Positions 7,679-17,000 of a stretch of 29,874 nucleotides of DNA are shown in pieces (position 1 is the stretch's first letter; each line of letters begins with the position of its first letter). The stretch covers positions 1-29,874 of the forward strand of contig JBKHYG010000020.1 of assembly GCA_046565595.1 (NCBI GenBank), read 5' to 3'. The notes beneath the pieces were generated by a model that made no database searches, was not told where the DNA came from, and saw only the letters and a program-made list of their open reading frames with translations. The translations under genes and the position numbers were made by a program. This DNA comes from JBKHYG01 sp046565595. GTDB taxonomy: Bacteria; Actinomycetota; AC-67.

Positions 7679-8344
7679 ATGTTCTTCCTCGTCTTGCTCG
7701 TCGCGGTCATGACCGCCCTGGCTGGGCAGCCCACGGCTCCCTCTGACCAGTTGACCGTCGGCACCGGTTACAGGGCAGCCGGTGGCGAGCGGATCAGTTG
7801 CGGACCCTCGAATGCCGCAAAGACGGTGACCTTCAATGTGGTCGTCGAGCGAGGACTGCGACACGACCCGACCAGCTTCGCCCGAACGCTGTCTGGCATC
7901 TACTGCGCGAGCGATGGATGGCGTGCCAGCGGCGTCCTTAGGTTCCGCTACGAGCCGGGCCCGCGCCGCTCGGGCAACTACATCATCCGGCTCCTGTCGC
8001 CAGAGGGCATCCGACGCGAGTGCCGCGAACTGCTTGGCCAAGAGGTCAGCGGCAACTACTCCTGCGCCGGATCAGCCGCCCGAGAGATCAACCTGAACGC
8101 CAGACGCTGGGATCGTGCCGTCAGCCACTGGAAGGGACCGCTTAGCACCTATCGCCGGATGGTCGCCATGCACGAGATGGGCCACGCGCTGACGCTGCGA
8201 CATGTGAACTGTCCCCGCAACGGGGCAAGGGCTCCGGTCATGATGCAGCAGTCGATCTCGATGACCCAAGGCGGCCGGACCTGCGTCGAGAATCATCGCC
8301 CGTTGCGGTCCGAACTGGACCGCATCCGCGCCGCCTGGCGCTAG
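7679..8344 (+). CDS. DUF3152-like secreted zinc metalloprotease
   Basis: A 221-residue exported protein resembling actinobacterial DUF3152. The ATG at 7679 starts a short hydrophobic signal or anchor (MFFLVLLVAVMTALAG). The zinc site is MHEMGHALTLRH (HEMGH at 165-169, third His at 175), fitting HExxHxxxxxH, followed by VNCP and APVMMQQS, the latter giving a Met-turn-like segment typical of the family. Cysteines in ISCGPSN, IYCASDG, RRECREL, YSCAGS, VNCPRN and RTCVEN could form disulfides outside the membrane. The gene starts 5 nt after the DUF2207 stop. Family members lack a defined substrate. The catalytic residues are intact, so protease activity is plausible but inferred. Confidence 0.85.
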   Translation: MFFLVLLVAVMTALAGQPTAPSDQLTVGTGYRAAGGERISCGPSNAAKTVTFNVVVERGLRHDPTSFARTLSGIYCASDGWRASGVLRFRYEPGPRRSGNYIIRLLSPEGIRRECRELLGQEVSGNYSCAGSAAREINLNARRWDRAVSHWKGPLSTYRRMVAMHEMGHALTLRHVNCPRNGARAPVMMQQSISMTQGGRTCVENHRPLRSELDRIRAAWR

Positions 8345-8384
8345 TCAGCCACATAACTTAGGCCAGATCCCCGGCCCCTACCAG

Positions 8385-8413
8385 TTGTGCTTACACATGT
8401 GTTGGCGTAAGAT
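8385..8413 (+). promoter_or_regulatory. Promoter and probable operator of the toxin-antitoxin pair
   Basis: TTGTGC at 8385-8390 and TAAGAT at 8408-8413 are separated by 17 nt, and the -10 ends 6 nt before the antitoxin ATG, so the mRNA is probably leaderless. The spacer contains the perfect palindrome ACACATGTGT (8393-8402), and CTTAC (8390-8394) is mirrored by GTAAG (8407-8411). A palindrome between -35 and -10 is well placed for autorepression by the ribbon-helix-helix antitoxin. Confidence 0.6.
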
Positions 8414-8419
8414 TGACCC

Positions 8420-8659
8420 ATGAAGCGCCTGCAGATCATGATCGACGAGGACCTCGACGAGGAACTCGAACTTCGTGCGCGCGCTGAGCGACGCTCGAAG
8501 GCTTCGATCATCCGCGAGGTTCTTCGGAGTGACTTCGAGCGGAACGGACCGAAGCCTCTCGGACCGGACTCGCCCATCTGGAAGTTGGTCGGGTCGGCTC
8601 AGGGTATGCGTCCCCTTCGCGACGAGGATGAGATCGACGAGATCGTCTATGACCTATGA
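8420..8659 (+). CDS. vapB: Ribbon-helix-helix antitoxin (VapB-like)
   Basis: A 79-residue protein. Residues 1-45 look like a ribbon-helix-helix DNA-binding domain: strand KRLQIMIDEDLDEEL, then helix LRARAERRSKASIIREVLRS. The acidic C-terminus (DEDEIDEIVYDL) would wrap the toxin. It should bind and neutralise the PIN toxin encoded next and repress its own promoter. The stop overlaps the toxin start as ATGA, giving tight translational coupling. The TAAGAT box 6 nt before the ATG and the absence of a Shine-Dalgarno sequence point to a leaderless transcript. The subfamily is not certain; the fold and partner are clear. Confidence 0.85.
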   Translation: MKRLQIMIDEDLDEELELRARAERRSKASIIREVLRSDFERNGPKPLGPDSPIWKLVGSAQGMRPLRDEDEIDEIVYDL

Positions 8660-9060
8660 GCGCAAGCGTCTTCGTCGACACCGCCTTCTGGATCGCGCTC
8701 CACAACCCGGCCGACGCCCATCACGGTTCCGCCTTAGGCGTCGTCCAGGATCTCGCCGGCAGGCCCCTATACAGCTCTAATCTCGTCCTGGGCGAAGTTT
8801 GGACGGTCGCACGGAATCGGACTTCTCATGCCGGAGCGATCGCCGCCTACGAACTCGTCCAGAACAGCGGCGCTTACTTCATCCATGTCGGTATGGCCGC
8901 TGAGCGGGAAGCCTTCGAGTGGCTGAAGACTCATCCGGAGCGCAAGGTGTCATTCGTCGACGCGACCAGTTTCGTTCTCATGCGATCGATGGGTATCGAG
9001 GATGTCGCCACGTTCGACGACGATTTCGCGGCCGCAGGATTCACCGTCCTGACCGCTTAG
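8656..9060 (+). CDS. vapC: PIN-domain ribonuclease toxin (VapC-like)
   Basis: A 134-residue PIN-domain protein, the likely toxin of the pair, that would cut RNA when free of antitoxin. The acidic metal-binding residues are visible: Asp8 in VFVDTAFWIAL, Glu47 in LVLGEVWT, Asp102 in SFVDATS and Asp121-123 in TFDDDF. The length is normal for VapC. It begins with ATG overlapping the antitoxin stop by 4 nt. No inactivating change is seen, so the module looks functional. It sits 46 nt before pcrA in the same orientation, within the conserved backbone, which suggests insertion of the module beside pcrA; no flanking repeats are evident. Confidence 0.9.
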   Translation: MSASVFVDTAFWIALHNPADAHHGSALGVVQDLAGRPLYSSNLVLGEVWTVARNRTSHAGAIAAYELVQNSGAYFIHVGMAAEREAFEWLKTHPERKVSFVDATSFVLMRSMGIEDVATFDDDFAAAGFTVLTA

Positions 9061-9091
9061 CGGCCCTCAGGTACGGGCTCCAGCTGGCCCG

Positions 9092-9097
9092 TATCCT
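9092..9097 (+). promoter_or_regulatory. Candidate -10 of pcrA
   Basis: TATCCT lies 9 nt before the ATG at 9107, with no Shine-Dalgarno sequence between. This fits a leaderless or very short leader. The -35 is unclear. Confidence 0.4.
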
Positions 9098-9106
9098 CGG
9101 CTGCAC

Positions 9107-11368
9107 ATGGATCAGCTCTTCGCCCTGCCAGGCGATCCGAAGCCCGCTGACGCGCTGCTAGAGGGCCTCAACCCTCAGCAGCGCGCTGCCGTCGAACATC
9201 GCGACGGCCCGCTGCTGTTGGTTGCTGGCGCTGGCAGCGGCAAGACGAAGGTGCTGACCAGCCGCATCGCGCATCTGATCAAGACGCGTGAAGCCAACCC
9301 GCTGCAGATCCTGGCGATCACCTTCACCAACAAGGCTGCCCGCGAGATGCGCGAACGGGTCGAGCACCTCTTGGGAGACCGGACCAGCCGAGCCATGTGG
9401 GTGCTGACCTTCCACTCGGCGTGTGGTCGGATCCTGCGCCAGGACGGCCACAGGCTGGGTTTCACACGCGATTTCACCATCTACGACTCGGGCGACACCG
9501 ATCGGCTGGTCGGCTACATCCTGAAGGATCTGGACCTCGATCCCAAGCGCTTCCCGGTGCGTCAGGTCCGTAACGGCATCGGCCGCGCCAAGGACGCCAT
9601 GATGGATGAGGACGCGTTCGCATCTCATGTCGAGGCGAGCGGAACATGGTTCGACAAGAAGGTGGCCGAGGTCTATCGCGTCTATCAGCAGCGTCTGCGC
9701 GAAGCCAACGCGATGGATTTCGACGACATGATCTTGAACACGGTGCACCTGCTGACGCTGCATGAGGATGTTCGCATGGGGTACGCCGATCGTTTCAGGC
9801 ATGTGCTGATCGACGAGTTCCAAGACACCAACGCTGCGCAGTTCCGTCTGGTTGAGTTGCTGGCCGGAGAGCATCGCAACATCTGCGCCGTCGGTGATGC
9901 CGATCAGTCGATCTATGCGTTCCGCGGCGCCGACTATCGCAACCTCGGGCGCTTCGAAGAAGCCTTCGGAGATACGACGGTGATCACGCTCGAACAGAAC
10001 TATCGCTCGACGCAGGCGATCCTCAGTGCAGCGAACTCGGTCATCGCGAACAACAGGTATCGCCAGCCGAAGTCGCTGTGGACCGAGGGCGGAACGGGCC
10101 GCGCGATCGTGCGCTTCACCGCCGATAGCGACGGCGACGAAGCCTTGTTCGTCGCGCAAGAGATCGAACGCTTGCGCGATCAGGATCAGCGCACCTTCAA
10201 CGACATCGCGGTCTTCTATCGCACCAACGCACAGAGCCGTGCTTTCGAAGAGGTCTTCACTCGTTTCGGGATCCCGTATCTGGTGGTCGGCGCATTGAAG
10301 TTCTACGACCGCAAAGAGGTCAAGGATGCGCTCGCTTATCTACGCACGATCGCTAATCCCGCTGACGAGGTCTCGTTCAAGCGGATCGTGAACGAACCGA
10401 AGCGAGGGATCGGCGCTACGAGCCTCGCTCGCTTGGAATCGTTCGCGCGCAGCGAAGGCATCACGCTGGCCGAGGCCTGCGAACGCGTCGAAGAGGCCGA
10501 CATCGGCGGCCGCGCGCGCAGTGGCCTCGCAGAGTTCGCGGCTCTGATGCGACATCTCCGCGAGATGGACCGCGAAGGTCACGAGCCGCATGTGATCCTC
10601 GAGGTCGCGTTGGACAAGAGCGGCTATCTATCCGAACTGCAGGCAGATCGCAGCATCGAAGCGCAAGGTCGCATCGAGAACCTACAGGAACTGGTCGGCG
10701 TCGCCGAGTCGTATGCCCGCGAGTTCGTCGCCGAACCGAACCAAGGCGACGACGAACGAAACGATGGCGGCCTGCGCGGCTTCCTGGAACAGGTTGCGTT
10801 GGTCAGCGAGACAGACGACCTGGACGAGGGCGACGGTCGCGTCACCATCATGACGCTGCACAACGCCAAAGGCCTCGAATTCCCCGTCGTTTTCCTGACC
10901 GGCCTAGAGGAGATGGTGTTCCCTCATCAGCGCAGCATGACCGACCCCGAGGCGCTCGAAGAGGAACGAAGGCTCTGTTATGTGGGGATCACGCGTGCGC
11001 GCGAACAGTTGTATCTGACGCATGCGTACAGCCGCGCGATGTTCGGCAGCATGACCTACAACCCTGCCAGCAGGTTCCTATCCGAGATCCCTGCGGAACT
11101 GTGCGAGGACGCAAGCGTCGGCCAGTCGAGGGCGAGTGCGCGCGCTTCGGACACCGGACGCCGCTTCCAGAACACGACGCCCACGGGCAGGCCCGCGCAC
11201 ACGCCGGTCAGTGTCCAGATCGGCGACGAGGTCAGACACGAACGCTTCGGGCAAGGTGTCGTCCTAGAGATCCGCGGTGTCGGCGGCGACCAGCAAGCCA
11301 CCATCCACTTCGCAGAGAGCGGCACCAAACGCCTGCTGCTGGCCTACGCTCCGCTGACGAAGGCGTAG
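9107..11368 (+). CDS. pcrA: ATP-dependent DNA helicase PcrA/UvrD
   Basis: A 753-residue superfamily 1A 3'-5' helicase acting in nucleotide excision repair, removal of protein roadblocks and replication fork maintenance. Motifs appear in order: LNPQQRAAV (Q motif, 21-29), GAGSGKT (Walker A, 41-47), FTNKAAREM (Ia), LIDEFQDT (Walker B, 234-241), GDADQSIYAFRGAD (III), QNYRST (IV), TLHNAKGLEFPVVF (V) and CYVGITRAREQLYL (VI). The C-terminal segment (GDEVRHERFGQGVVLEI) is the Tudor-like RNA polymerase-binding domain typical of PcrA. The length is usual for the family. The ATG at 9107 is preceded by TATCCT rather than a ribosome binding site. Its presence between guaA and sucCD resembles the order in other actinobacteria. 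The VapBC pair is immediately upstream. Confidence 0.97.
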   Translation: MDQLFALPGDPKPADALLEGLNPQQRAAVEHRDGPLLLVAGAGSGKTKVLTSRIAHLIKTREANPLQILAITFTNKAAREMRERVEHLLGDRTSRAMWVLTFHSACGRILRQDGHRLGFTRDFTIYDSGDTDRLVGYILKDLDLDPKRFPVRQVRNGIGRAKDAMMDEDAFASHVEASGTWFDKKVAEVYRVYQQRLREANAMDFDDMILNTVHLLTLHEDVRMGYADRFRHVLIDEFQDTNAAQFRLVELLAGEHRNICAVGDADQSIYAFRGADYRNLGRFEEAFGDTTVITLEQNYRSTQAILSAANSVIANNRYRQPKSLWTEGGTGRAIVRFTADSDGDEALFVAQEIERLRDQDQRTFNDIAVFYRTNAQSRAFEEVFTRFGIPYLVVGALKFYDRKEVKDALAYLRTIANPADEVSFKRIVNEPKRGIGATSLARLESFARSEGITLAEACERVEEADIGGRARSGLAEFAALMRHLREMDREGHEPHVILEVALDKSGYLSELQADRSIEAQGRIENLQELVGVAESYAREFVAEPNQGDDERNDGGLRGFLEQVALVSETDDLDEGDGRVTIMTLHNAKGLEFPVVFLTGLEEMVFPHQRSMTDPEALEEERRLCYVGITRAREQLYLTHAYSRAMFGSMTYNPASRFLSEIPAELCEDASVGQSRASARASDTGRRFQNTTPTGRPAHTPVSVQIGDEVRHERFGQGVVLEIRGVGGDQQATIHFAESGTKRLLLAYAPLTKA

Positions 11369-11415
11369 CGGCAAGGATATGCGCCAGCCCTTTGCCTCGA
11401 CTAGAAACATGCGCC

Positions 11416-12138
11416 ATGCCAAAGTCTTCGAAACGCCGCTCGAGTGGCTTGCAACAACTTCGATCTAAGGGCGCCCTTGGCGTGATCGCCGCGCTGATCG
11501 TCCTTGGTTTCGTGGGTTCGCTCATCGCCTTCAGCGACGGCGGCGATCCGACTGCCGGCCCCTCTTCCTCACCTGCCGGGAGTCCGAACCCAACCGCACC
11601 TCCGGAACCGAATCCTGACGCGGAAGGCGGCAACGCTTGCGACCCAGACGCGAAGGACGGCGACATCCTGGTCGACTTCGATTCGACCGACGGCTTCGAG
11701 ATCGTCGCCGGGGATCCCGAGATCCAAGCGAGGACCGTGGATGTTGCCCAAGGGGATGGTGCCCTAACCCTGGAGAACCAGCAGAACCAGGAAGACGGCT
11801 GGGTCGAGTATCGATTCTCGAGTCCCCAGGATCTGTCGAACGCTAAACGGCTGAACATCTATCTCTCGCACAACGGCAACATCGCTTCTCTGGCTCGTCG
11901 TTGGAGGATCCGCTTGTTCAGCGGACCGGAGGCCTTCTTCGAGCGCGCCGTCCCCGGACCCGAGTTGGGTTCGGCTGCGATCCAGTGGTGCCATGAATCC
12001 ACGGAACCCGGGCTTTGGTCAGGTACCGAAGATGCCGATTGGTCCAAAGTGATTGCTTTACAGATCATGGTTCCGGGCTACGCTGGCTCCGGTGCAAAGA
12101 ACGCCGTTTCCTACGACGCTTTCAGCGTCGTCAGGTAG
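11416..12138 (+). CDS. Membrane-anchored beta-rich extracytoplasmic protein, function unknown
   Basis: A 240-residue protein I do not recognise at family level. From the ATG at 11416 it has a short basic cytoplasmic N-terminus (KSSKRRSS), one membrane helix at about 20-39 (ALGVIAALIVLGFVGSLIAF), a Ser/Pro-rich linker at about 41-72 and an extracytoplasmic domain at 75-240. That domain alternates short hydrophobic strands (DILVDFDSTDGFEI, ALTLENQ, LNIYLSHNG, WRIRLFSG, IALQIMVPGY), resembling a jelly-roll or carbohydrate-binding sandwich, and has two cysteines (CDPDAK, QWCHES). The sigma-factor fusion starts 17 nt downstream on the same strand, so the two are probably co-transcribed. Both place a domain outside the membrane behind a Pro/Ser linker. 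Ligand binding is inference only. Confidence 0.7.
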   Translation: MPKSSKRRSSGLQQLRSKGALGVIAALIVLGFVGSLIAFSDGGDPTAGPSSSPAGSPNPTAPPEPNPDAEGGNACDPDAKDGDILVDFDSTDGFEIVAGDPEIQARTVDVAQGDGALTLENQQNQEDGWVEYRFSSPQDLSNAKRLNIYLSHNGNIASLARRWRIRLFSGPEAFFERAVPGPELGSAAIQWCHESTEPGLWSGTEDADWSKVIALQIMVPGYAGSGAKNAVSYDAFSVVR

Positions 12139-12155
12139 CGCCCTGAGACCAACAA

Positions 12156-13733
12156 GTGACTGACCCGCGGACCGATCGAGAGCTCGTCCTGGCCTATCAG
12201 GCCGGGGATCCTCGGGCTTTCGAGGAGATCGATCGCCGCTTCCGCCCCCTGGTAACCCACATCTGCAAGCGCATCCTGGGTCGTGGACCAGATATCGAGG
12301 ACGCGGTCCAGGAGGTGATGCTGCGCGTGGTTCGCGGGCTCCCGGTGTTCAACGGCCAGTACCAGCTGAAGGGCTGGATCACGACGATCGCGTCCAACCA
12401 CTGCCTGGATGTCCTCCGGAAGCGGAGCCGTCGTGCTCACATCGAGATGGTTCCTCTCGACGACATGCCGTCGATCCCCGCAGACGAGCAACCCACCCCT
12501 CTGGACATCATCAGCATCGCTGAGGAAGGCCAGGATCTGCGGGCGGCGCTAGAGGAGATCCCTTCGACTCACGCGGAAGCCCTGAAGATGCGGGCGGTCC
12601 TTGGCTCATCTCATGCCGAGATCGCCGAGCGGATGGGTATCACGCCGAAGAAGGCGAAGGCGCTACTCCACAGGGCTCGTTCATCGCTGAAGACGGTCTG
12701 GCTCACCAAACTGGGCCTGGCTCTCACCTTCCTGCGGAAGCTGGTGGTCCGTACCCCTGACCATGTCGAGCGGGTCGCGTCATCCGCCGGCTCGTCCGCG
12801 ATCGGTGCTGCGATGCCCACCGTGGTCAGCGTGGCCTCCGACCCGGGGACCACCCAGGTGATATCCGAGCGGATCGTCGCTGGGGTGGCGGCGGTTGCAG
12901 TCGCCATCGGCGGCACCAGCGCGGTCGTCACTACGACTACCCCGAAGCGGCCAGAAGCCCGCCCTCTTGTCGCAGAGGCAAGTACTACACCTAGCCCCGA
13001 CCCGGGGCCAACCGGAACTCCGGAACCCGTGGCGCCGCCTCCCACCTTGGAGTCCAGCCCGTCGGGATCCTCTGGAGCCGACCCTCAGGAAACCGGGCCT
13101 GAGGCGTCTTCCGAGCCATCGACGGCGCCACCTCCAAGCGGCGAGGCACCGCGAACCTCGCCCTCGCAAGAGCCATCCAAGACCGGACCGACCAGGGAAT
13201 CTTCCCCGACCGCACCAGAGCCGTCCCCCAGTTCATCGACGAAGGCCTCGCCAACTGCCAGTCCAGAGCCTCGCCCCGCCCCGCCCCTCACCGGCTCCTT
13301 CATGACTTCGACCACCAGCGATGAACGCTGCGGCTGTTCGGGTGGATTCGCCGATCGAGGAGGGTCATCTCGAGGCCATGTTGACGAAGGGCTCGATTTC
13401 AGGAAGATGATGGAAGGTGGCGCTCAGAGTTCCTCCGGCGTCTCCTGGAGCGCATATGTGGACATATCCGGCTATCTGAGCGGCTCCAAGGGCACGCTGA
13501 CAAGCAAGTTCTGGTTGGGGAACGGCTCCCAGGGTGCCGACTATCAGGCTTCCGGAACCTTGATCAGGCGCGAGGGCTCGAAGGGGAGCCTGTCCACGAT
13601 CTTCCGCGGAAGTTATAGAGAGATCGGCGACTCTGGCTATCACCCGATCCCCGCCGACGGCGTGTTCGAGGTTGAGCTGTTCTGGTGGGAGGACGGCCGG
13701 ACTCCCCACCACATAGAGATCAGGCTCTCCTAG
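12156..13733 (+). CDS. ECF-type sigma factor fused to a membrane helix and extracytoplasmic domain
   Basis: A 525-residue fusion. Residues 9-93 are sigma region 2 (VLAYQAGDPRAFEEI, then DAVQEVMLRVVRG, then WITTIASNHCLDVLRKR), and about 128-182 are region 4 (LEEIPSTHAEALKMR, then SHAEIAERMGITPKKAKALL). A single membrane helix follows at about 240-258 (core VAGVAAVAVAIGG), then a 115-residue Pro/Ser/Thr linker and a C-terminal domain (378-525) with a CGC motif and aromatic-rich strands (WSAYVDISGYL, FEVELFWWEDG). The sigma domains would face the cytoplasm and the end would face outside. Some ECF groups carry such membrane extensions as built-in anti-sigma modules, so regulation by an external signal or by proteolytic release is plausible but unproven. 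No separate anti-sigma gene is seen. The start is GTG at 12156, 17 nt after the preceding gene. Confidence 0.85.
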   Translation: MTDPRTDRELVLAYQAGDPRAFEEIDRRFRPLVTHICKRILGRGPDIEDAVQEVMLRVVRGLPVFNGQYQLKGWITTIASNHCLDVLRKRSRRAHIEMVPLDDMPSIPADEQPTPLDIISIAEEGQDLRAALEEIPSTHAEALKMRAVLGSSHAEIAERMGITPKKAKALLHRARSSLKTVWLTKLGLALTFLRKLVVRTPDHVERVASSAGSSAIGAAMPTVVSVASDPGTTQVISERIVAGVAAVAVAIGGTSAVVTTTTPKRPEARPLVAEASTTPSPDPGPTGTPEPVAPPPTLESSPSGSSGADPQETGPEASSEPSTAPPPSGEAPRTSPSQEPSKTGPTRESSPTAPEPSPSSSTKASPTASPEPRPAPPLTGSFMTSTTSDERCGCSGGFADRGGSSRGHVDEGLDFRKMMEGGAQSSSGVSWSAYVDISGYLSGSKGTLTSKFWLGNGSQGADYQASGTLIRREGSKGSLSTIFRGSYREIGDSGYHPIPADGVFEVELFWWEDGRTPHHIEIRLS

Positions 13734-13791
13734 ACCATCTGGGCCAGGGGGCTCAAGAGAAGTTCCCTTTCTGCCGAATATCCCCGGATAC

Positions 13792-13820
13792 TTGAAGTTG
13801 CCGGATGGGTAGTTTAGCCT
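13792..13820 (+). promoter_or_regulatory. Candidate promoter of the RTX gene
   Basis: TTGAAG at 13792-13797 and TAGCCT at 13815-13820 are separated by 17 nt. Transcription would start near 13827, giving a leader of about 180 nt before the ATG at 14009, unlike the leaderless genes elsewhere in the window. Whether the neighbouring sigma fusion recognises it is unknown. Confidence 0.4.
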
Positions 13821-13845
13821 CGCCACGCTTGAGAAGGTCAGAGCC

Positions 13846-13945
13846 GCAGAGACAACCTTGCGTTGTCGGCTGCGTTTCCTATCAGTTGAAGGATGCGTAA
13901 CCGGGGGGTTCCGATGCAGACGACTCGCAGAGTCGCCGGTGTCTG
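13846..13945 (+). promoter_or_regulatory. Hairpin-containing leader before the RTX gene
   Basis: Two extended hairpins are visible. The first pairs GACAAC (13851-13856) with GTTGTC (13862-13867), extended by an outer CGCAG/CTGCG stem. The second pairs CAGAC and GACTC (13917-13926) with GAGTC (13930-13934) and GTCTG (13941-13945). I do not recognise a known riboswitch. The first could also end transcription of the sigma gene. The 275-nt gap between the two genes holds no convincing small gene. Confidence 0.45.
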
Positions 13946-14008
13946 TGCCCTCAAGTCAACAGAGAACGGATGGTTCGGGAAGCACCCGGGCCGGAAGGGA
14001 GAATGAAG

Positions 14009-17000
14009 ATGAGCGATCAGATCGCTCGGAGCGTGAAGTCTCGCCGAGCAAAGGCGAGGATCACCCTCCTCCTAGGGGGAGCGTTCAGCGTGGGAATGCT
14101 GTTCGCTGCTTCACCGGCCCACGCGGCAGCACCTGGATGTACCTATGACGGCGGTACCGGGGTCGTGACGGTGACTCAGCCTACCGCCACAGCCGCCGAC
14201 ACCTTCCACGTCCGTGTGAAGGCCTCTACCAACGAGATCGAGGCGTGGGACACCGCGCTGGAGATTACCGACTGTGGTTTGTCGACCCTCGCGAACACCT
14301 CAGAGATTCAGTTCGTGGGCGAGGCTGGTCAGGTCGACAACGTCGGCATCGACATCTCGAACGGCTCATTCGGCAACATCACTTTCACCTTCGGGTCTGG
14401 GCTGGTAGCAGCGAATGCTGACACCTTCACTTTCGTCGGCTCAGCTAACGCCGATACCGTGAAGCTCGCGGCCGGTGGATTCGATCACGACGGCGACGGT
14501 GACAACGAAGGCGCCCTTTCGACGGCGAACTTCACGAGTTTCACCTTCAACCTAGGCGCCGGCAATGACACCCTCTCGGGTACGGGCACAACGGAGACCC
14601 CGAACGCCTTTGGCGCCGCGATCACCGTTAACGGTGGCGCCGACAACGACACCATCGTCGGCGGAACGGGTGCGCTGACCGGTAACGGCGATGCTGGCAA
14701 CGACACCATCACCGGTGGCGCTGCAGCTGACACCCTGAGCGGTGGCGACGGAACCGACACCCTCAACGGTGCGGCCGGCAACGACACCCTGAACGGTGGC
14801 AACCAGAACGACACCTTGAACGGTGACGCTGGCGACGACACCCTGAACGGTGACGCTAACGACGACACCCTGAACGGTGGCGACGGAGTCGACACCTTGA
14901 ACGGTGGCGCCGACAAGGACACCTTGAACGGTGGCGCAGGCAACGACGACCTGAATGGTGACGCGGGTGACGACACGCTCGTCGAGGACGCCTCGATCGG
15001 TAACGACGACTTCGACGGTGGCCCAGGAACAGACACCGTCGACCTGACGGCGATCACCAACGAGACACTCGTCGACCTCGACAACACAGCCGACGACGGT
15101 CGTCTGGGCGAGACGGACAACGTTCGCGACACCAGCGAGGTCTTCAAGTTCGGTTCCGGCAAGAACACGGTGACCGGTTCCGCGAACGGCGAGACCATCC
15201 TCGGTGGTGGTGGCGACGACATCATCAAGGGAGGCGCCGGCAACGACCTGCTCCTCGGTGAGGCTGGAGCTGACAACCTCGATGGTGAGGCCGGCCAGGA
15301 TGCCGTCCACGGTGGCGACGACAACGACACCGTCACCGGCGGTGCCGACAATGACAATGCCGACATCGTCTTCATGGCCGTTACCTACAACGGCGTTAAT
15401 GGCGGCAACGGCAACGACACAGTGCTCGGTGGCGCCGGCGATGACAACCTGAACGGCGGCAACGGCGACGACAAGTTGAACGGTGAGGCCGGCAACGACA
15501 CCTATGTCTCGGCCGGTGGCGATGGTGCCGACACCTACGGCGACACCTCGATCACGACGCCTGCTGGAACCGCAGACGCCGGAACCGACACAGTCAGTTA
15601 CGCAACGAACACCTCCGGCGTGACCGCCACCATCGGCGGATCCGGTCCTGACGGCGACACGATCGTCAGCCCGGGTATCGAGAACCTGACCGGTGGAACG
15701 GGTGCTGACAACCTGACCGGGGATGGCCTCGCGAACACCCTGACCGGTAACGACGGAGCCGACCAACTGAACGGGGCGGCCGGCAACGACACCTTGAACG
15801 GCAACGACAAGAACGACACCTTGAACGGTGGCGACGGGGACGACACCTTGAACGGTGATGCCAACGACGACACCCTTAACGGGGATGCCGGAGTCGACAC
15901 GCTGAACGGTGGCACGGGTAAGGACACCCTCACGGGTGGTGCTGGTGTCGATGATCTGAATGGCGACGCCGACGACGACACCCTGGTTGGTGGAGTCAAC
16001 GAATCCCAGGACGACTTCGACGGAGGAGCTGGCACGGACACCGTGGACCTCTCGTCAAGCACTTCTGGTTTGACAGTTACAGAGGACAACGCTGCCAACG
16101 ACGGACCGACCGGCGCCTCGGGCACCGCGAATGTCCGTGACACGAACGAGATATTCAAGCTCGGATCGGGCAACGATGTCTTCACCTGTACGGGCGCGGC
16201 ATGCACCATCTTCCCGGGTCTGGGCGACGACAACCTGACAGGTGTCGCCGGATCGACCTTGGACTTCGGCAATGTTCCGGGCCCGATCGTGTGGACGCTG
16301 GAGCAGACGACCGCCCAGTCCTCCGGTGCGGGCTCGAAGACGGCTGACGCCAACTTCGACAACCTGAACGGAAGCCCTGGCAACGACACCATCACCGACA
16401 GTGCGAGCGCGAACATCGTGAACCTCGCTGGCGGGGATGACACCTTCATCCAGGCCGGACCGGTGATGGGTAACTCAGGCACCGACCAGGTGACGGGTGG
16501 GGATGGCACGGACACGGTCAGTTACGCGAGCCGTGACAACACCCAAGAGATCGTCATCCACCTCGACTGCGGTCAGACATTCCCGACCGCGTGCGCGACC
16601 AACCAGTCTGGTCAGGACACGAACAAGGATGGCGACGCCGACGACGGTGGCGACGAGATGGACGATCTGTACAAGTTCGAATCCGCTGTCGGTGGTGGAG
16701 CCAAGACGACGGTCAACCTGACCGCTGGCGACGACACCTTCGTTGGAACACCTGGTGACGATGTCGTGAACGGCCAGGCCGGTAACGACACGATCATGGG
16801 CATGGGTGGTAACGACACCCTGACGGGCGGTACTGGTACCGACACCCTGATCGGTGGTCCGGGTGCCGACACCCTGAACGGCAACGGTGACGGTCAGGTC
16901 GACCAGTTGCTCGGTGGTGCCGGTGACGATGTTCTGAACGGCGACACGGTTGACTTCGCGAACTTCTCGGATGCTCCGAACGCCGTGATCGTCAACCTCG

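Noticed and set aside
9158..10159. Minus-strand open frame of 333 codons opposite pcrA.
   Set aside because: It lies entirely within the helicase gene, which has all seven motifs; no family or start signal.
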